Source of the DNA: Pochonia chlamydosporia 170
Lineage: Eukaryota; Ascomycota; Sordariomycetes; Hypocreales; Clavicipitaceae
DNA: 64,000 bases
Direction: 5' to 3'
Assembly (NCBI RefSeq): GCF_001653235.2
Contig: NC_035790.1
Location: forward strand, 2,790,001 to 2,854,000
A program made the position numbers and the translations under genes. The notes under the pieces are model-generated. The model was not told the origin of the DNA and did no database searches. It saw nothing but the letters and a program-made list of their open reading frames with translations. Position 1 is the stretch's first letter. Each line of letters begins with the position of its first letter. Shown here in pieces: positions 62,101 through 64,000 of this stretch.

Positions 62101-62431
62101 TTGAGCAGTTGGTTCAGTAACTCTGGTTCTTTGTTGTGAGATCATTGGCGGCATGAGCTTTTGGAGGGAGTCTGGCTAAGCCGCAGGCAACTAGTCGTCC
62201 CAAACATGCAACGCGTTTCTATCAGCATGGCAGAGAGACTCTCGGTTAGGTGTTAAGTGCTGAATGCGAGACATTTGTCCAGGATGCATTTGAAACACTG
62301 ACCACTCTGGCGAGCTAGTGGACTGCGTCACAGCTTTGGCAACAGCGTGAGAGCGGAGAAGGCGATACGTAATAGCAGACATTGAGCTACCAAGAGGAGG
62401 ATTGAGATGGTTTTGCAAAGTCTCTTAGTCT

Positions 62432-62484
62432 GTGTACTCTGTGGTCAAATCCATTTGACCTCATTTGACCACAGCTAAGTACAC
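62432..62484. repeat. imperfect inverted repeat with 19-22 nt arms
   Basis: Left arm GTGTACTC-TGTGGTCAAAT (62432-62450) and right arm ATTTGACCACAGCTAAGTACAC (62463-62484) are inverted copies with a small indel, enclosing a 12-nt spacer. The spacer contains another TTTGACC word. Confidence 0.75.
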
Positions 62485-63775
62485 TCAAATATATCACCGT
62501 GATTGATGATTACGCGGTATGTCTGGTCCTTTCGGTAGGTCGATTCTCTATTGACTGACGGATGTAAGCAGCTTAGTGTAAAAAGTACCAGACCCCATAG
62601 AAAGGTTGAACATTCCTACCAGCACGTACCTCTGAAATGCAGAGGTCTCTGCCGGGTGATACCAATTCAAGATTTGTGACGTACGGATCCCGCTCCTTCC
62701 ATGTAGCGGCAACATCGAAGCCGCGTGAAGGTCTAGATGTGCTCGGTTCATCACGCGAAGCAGTGGTAAACTGCACTTGAATAAACGGAGATTAGTTCAT
62801 TTAGCAGGACACTAAAGGGCGTATATAAATGCGTCTGGCCCGAGGACACGACACGCGCTTGTATCATTTGCTGCAAGCGATAGAGCAATGGCGGGAGCAC
62901 ATGCTCCGTTCAGTGTACATGCCTCCGTGTTTGCCCTTGCCCACGATTCCGACAAGGGCTTCGACCATCGTTGTCCTCTTTGCAAAATTAATGGCACGTA
63001 CTCCGTGTGTAGTTTGCGGTGGTGGAATGGTGATGAGCCACATGCCTCGCACTTTTTGCTCCCACAAGGCACGCAGGACTTAGGCTTCTCTGCATTATGG
63101 CAATCGTGAAACGCACGCCACTAATTATGTGTTGGCGATTCGGACTCAGCAGGAGACAAATGGCGAGGTCTTCTTGTTGGGAGACTTGGAATACATATCC
63201 GTAGACTTGATAACAAGGACAGTTATTGGATTCAATTTGTGGTGTTAGATTATGACTGGTCTCTTCCTCGCCAAGCTCCTAAATGTTTGCCAGGGCCACC
63301 TTCTGCACCCTTTAAGTTCCTCCAATCAATATATGCTGGTCGGTCTTTCCTCCTTTGTAACTACGGTCGGTTTTTTCGGCAAGAGCGGCGACGCGTTCTT
63401 GCCTCTGCCGGTTCTCATTCAATTTGAGCCCTGAAGGACACTGTCCTAGACCAGGATTCTAAACCATGATTACGACTTGCTCCTAATCAATCCCTACACC
63501 AAAGACCATCTATTCCAGACTCGTTGCATTGGGGCACCAGTTTGTCCGTGAGGCACGAACTCATCTAAAACTCCCTTGTGTTACGCACACTGCTTCCTGA
63601 TGCTTGTGTGTTAGGCTTGCTTTGCGCTCGAGTTTTTGCCCGTCCCGGGAGCAGTCTGTATCCAGAAACTCAGACGGAACGCAAACCAGGGAGTTTCCAT
63701 GAATAGCCCATCATTTGTATGTGCTGACTGATGTCACCAGCATGTCCCTCGTTACCGCAAACCATTGAATTCTAC

Positions 63776-63993
63776 ACCTAGGTACTTGAAAACTGGCACC
63801 GTTGGGAGTCGGAAGACTGATGCACCGAGGACCGGGAATACTTGCATGGTCAGCAGAGTGCAGACATGCATCTTAAACACGCCTTTCATCAGACCAGCGT
63901 CACATCCCCGCCCCGATCTAGCTCTGATGCTGATTTGAATGCAAGTCTTGCACGTACAGCTGGGCGAAACCTACTTGCCTACCTAGGTACTTG
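63776..63993. repeat. two copies of ACCTAGGTACTTG
   Basis: The 13-mer occurs at 63776-63788 and 63981-63993, 205 bp apart in direct orientation. Its core CCTAGG also occurs at 9365 and 40018. Confidence 0.7.
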
Positions 63994-64000
63994 TCGACTT

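Larger units (their letters stand above)
55801..64000. other. 8.2-kb gene-poor region to the right edge
   Basis: The first few hundred bases should contain the DIS3 promoter. Beyond that no frame has domains, conserved splice structure or fungal codon bias. Base composition is balanced. Visible items are two CACGTGAT words (56091, 56106), TACTCCGTAC at 56511, an imperfect inverted repeat at 62432-62484, and two copies of ACCTAGGTACTTG at 63776 and 63981. No telomere repeat, tRNA or transposon coding domain was seen. Confidence 0.55.

Overview
The window is nuclear DNA of a filamentous ascomycete, most likely Sordariomycetes and probably Hypocreales. The evidence is short introns (50-180 nt) with GT(A/G)NGT donors, CTAAC-like branch points and YAG acceptors; intron-split Zn2Cys6 regulators; a DUF7707-type GPI protein; and proteins that read through cleanly as fungal PEX5, RPF2, NUG1, DIS3 and SIL1. 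The species cannot be fixed from sequence alone. No prokaryotic operon, tRNA, rRNA, CRISPR or intact transposon was seen.

Layout, left to right. 1-613: 5' part of a cystathionine gamma-lyase gene (minus strand, runs off the left edge). 3553-5142: Zn2Cys6 regulator. 5544-6563 (minus): RPF2, a 60S-assembly Brix protein, divergent from 7168-9207: PEX5, the peroxisomal PTS1 receptor. 9208-23725: 14.5 kb with no convincing gene, ending in simple-sequence arrays and a pyrimidine-rich leader ahead of 23726-25435, an Esc1/DevR-type bHLH regulator. 28032-29966: a second Zn2Cys6 regulator with a His/Asn-rich stretch, convergent with 30304-31445 (minus), an MDR-family oxidoreductase. 32072-33027 (minus): a membrane-protein gene that looks interrupted by an in-frame TAG. 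33280-35523 (minus): a Faa2-like acyl-CoA synthetase ending in a PTS1-like tripeptide. 37528-37788 (minus): small disordered protein. 39055-39963 (minus): membrane-anchored secretory-pathway glutaredoxin. 40779-41060 (minus): possible small secreted peptide precursor. 41973-43214: SIL1, the ER BiP nucleotide-exchange factor. 43515-45200: SET/MYND protein. 45201-49026: gene-poor. 49027-49944: Cys-rich GPI-anchored wall/surface protein. 50878-52595: NUG1 GTPase, convergent with 52794-55800 (minus): DIS3/RRP44 exosome nuclease. 55801-64000: gene-poor to the right edge.

Most genes are conserved housekeeping genes. Themes that recur are 60S ribosome and RNA metabolism (RPF2, NUG1, DIS3), peroxisomal import and a probable peroxisomal cargo (PEX5, acyl-CoA synthetase), and ER/secretory function (SIL1, glutaredoxin, GPI protein). 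These are functional parallels, not one operon-like system. The 28-35.5 kb stretch (regulator, MDR oxidoreductase, membrane protein, acyl-CoA ligase) is the only group that could be a small metabolic cluster, and that is weak.

More than half of the window is non-coding at balanced base composition, without an obvious RIP signature. The most noteworthy non-coding signals are (TCTGG)n arrays lying upstream of two unrelated genes, a degenerate CCNNNC hexamer array, and recurring TACGGAGTA and ACCTAGGTA motifs. I found no clear evidence of a wholly new system. The best leads are the gene desert and repeat-rich leader of the bHLH gene, the interrupted membrane gene, the stop-free intron of the glutaredoxin gene, and the optional presequence-like N-terminus of DIS3.
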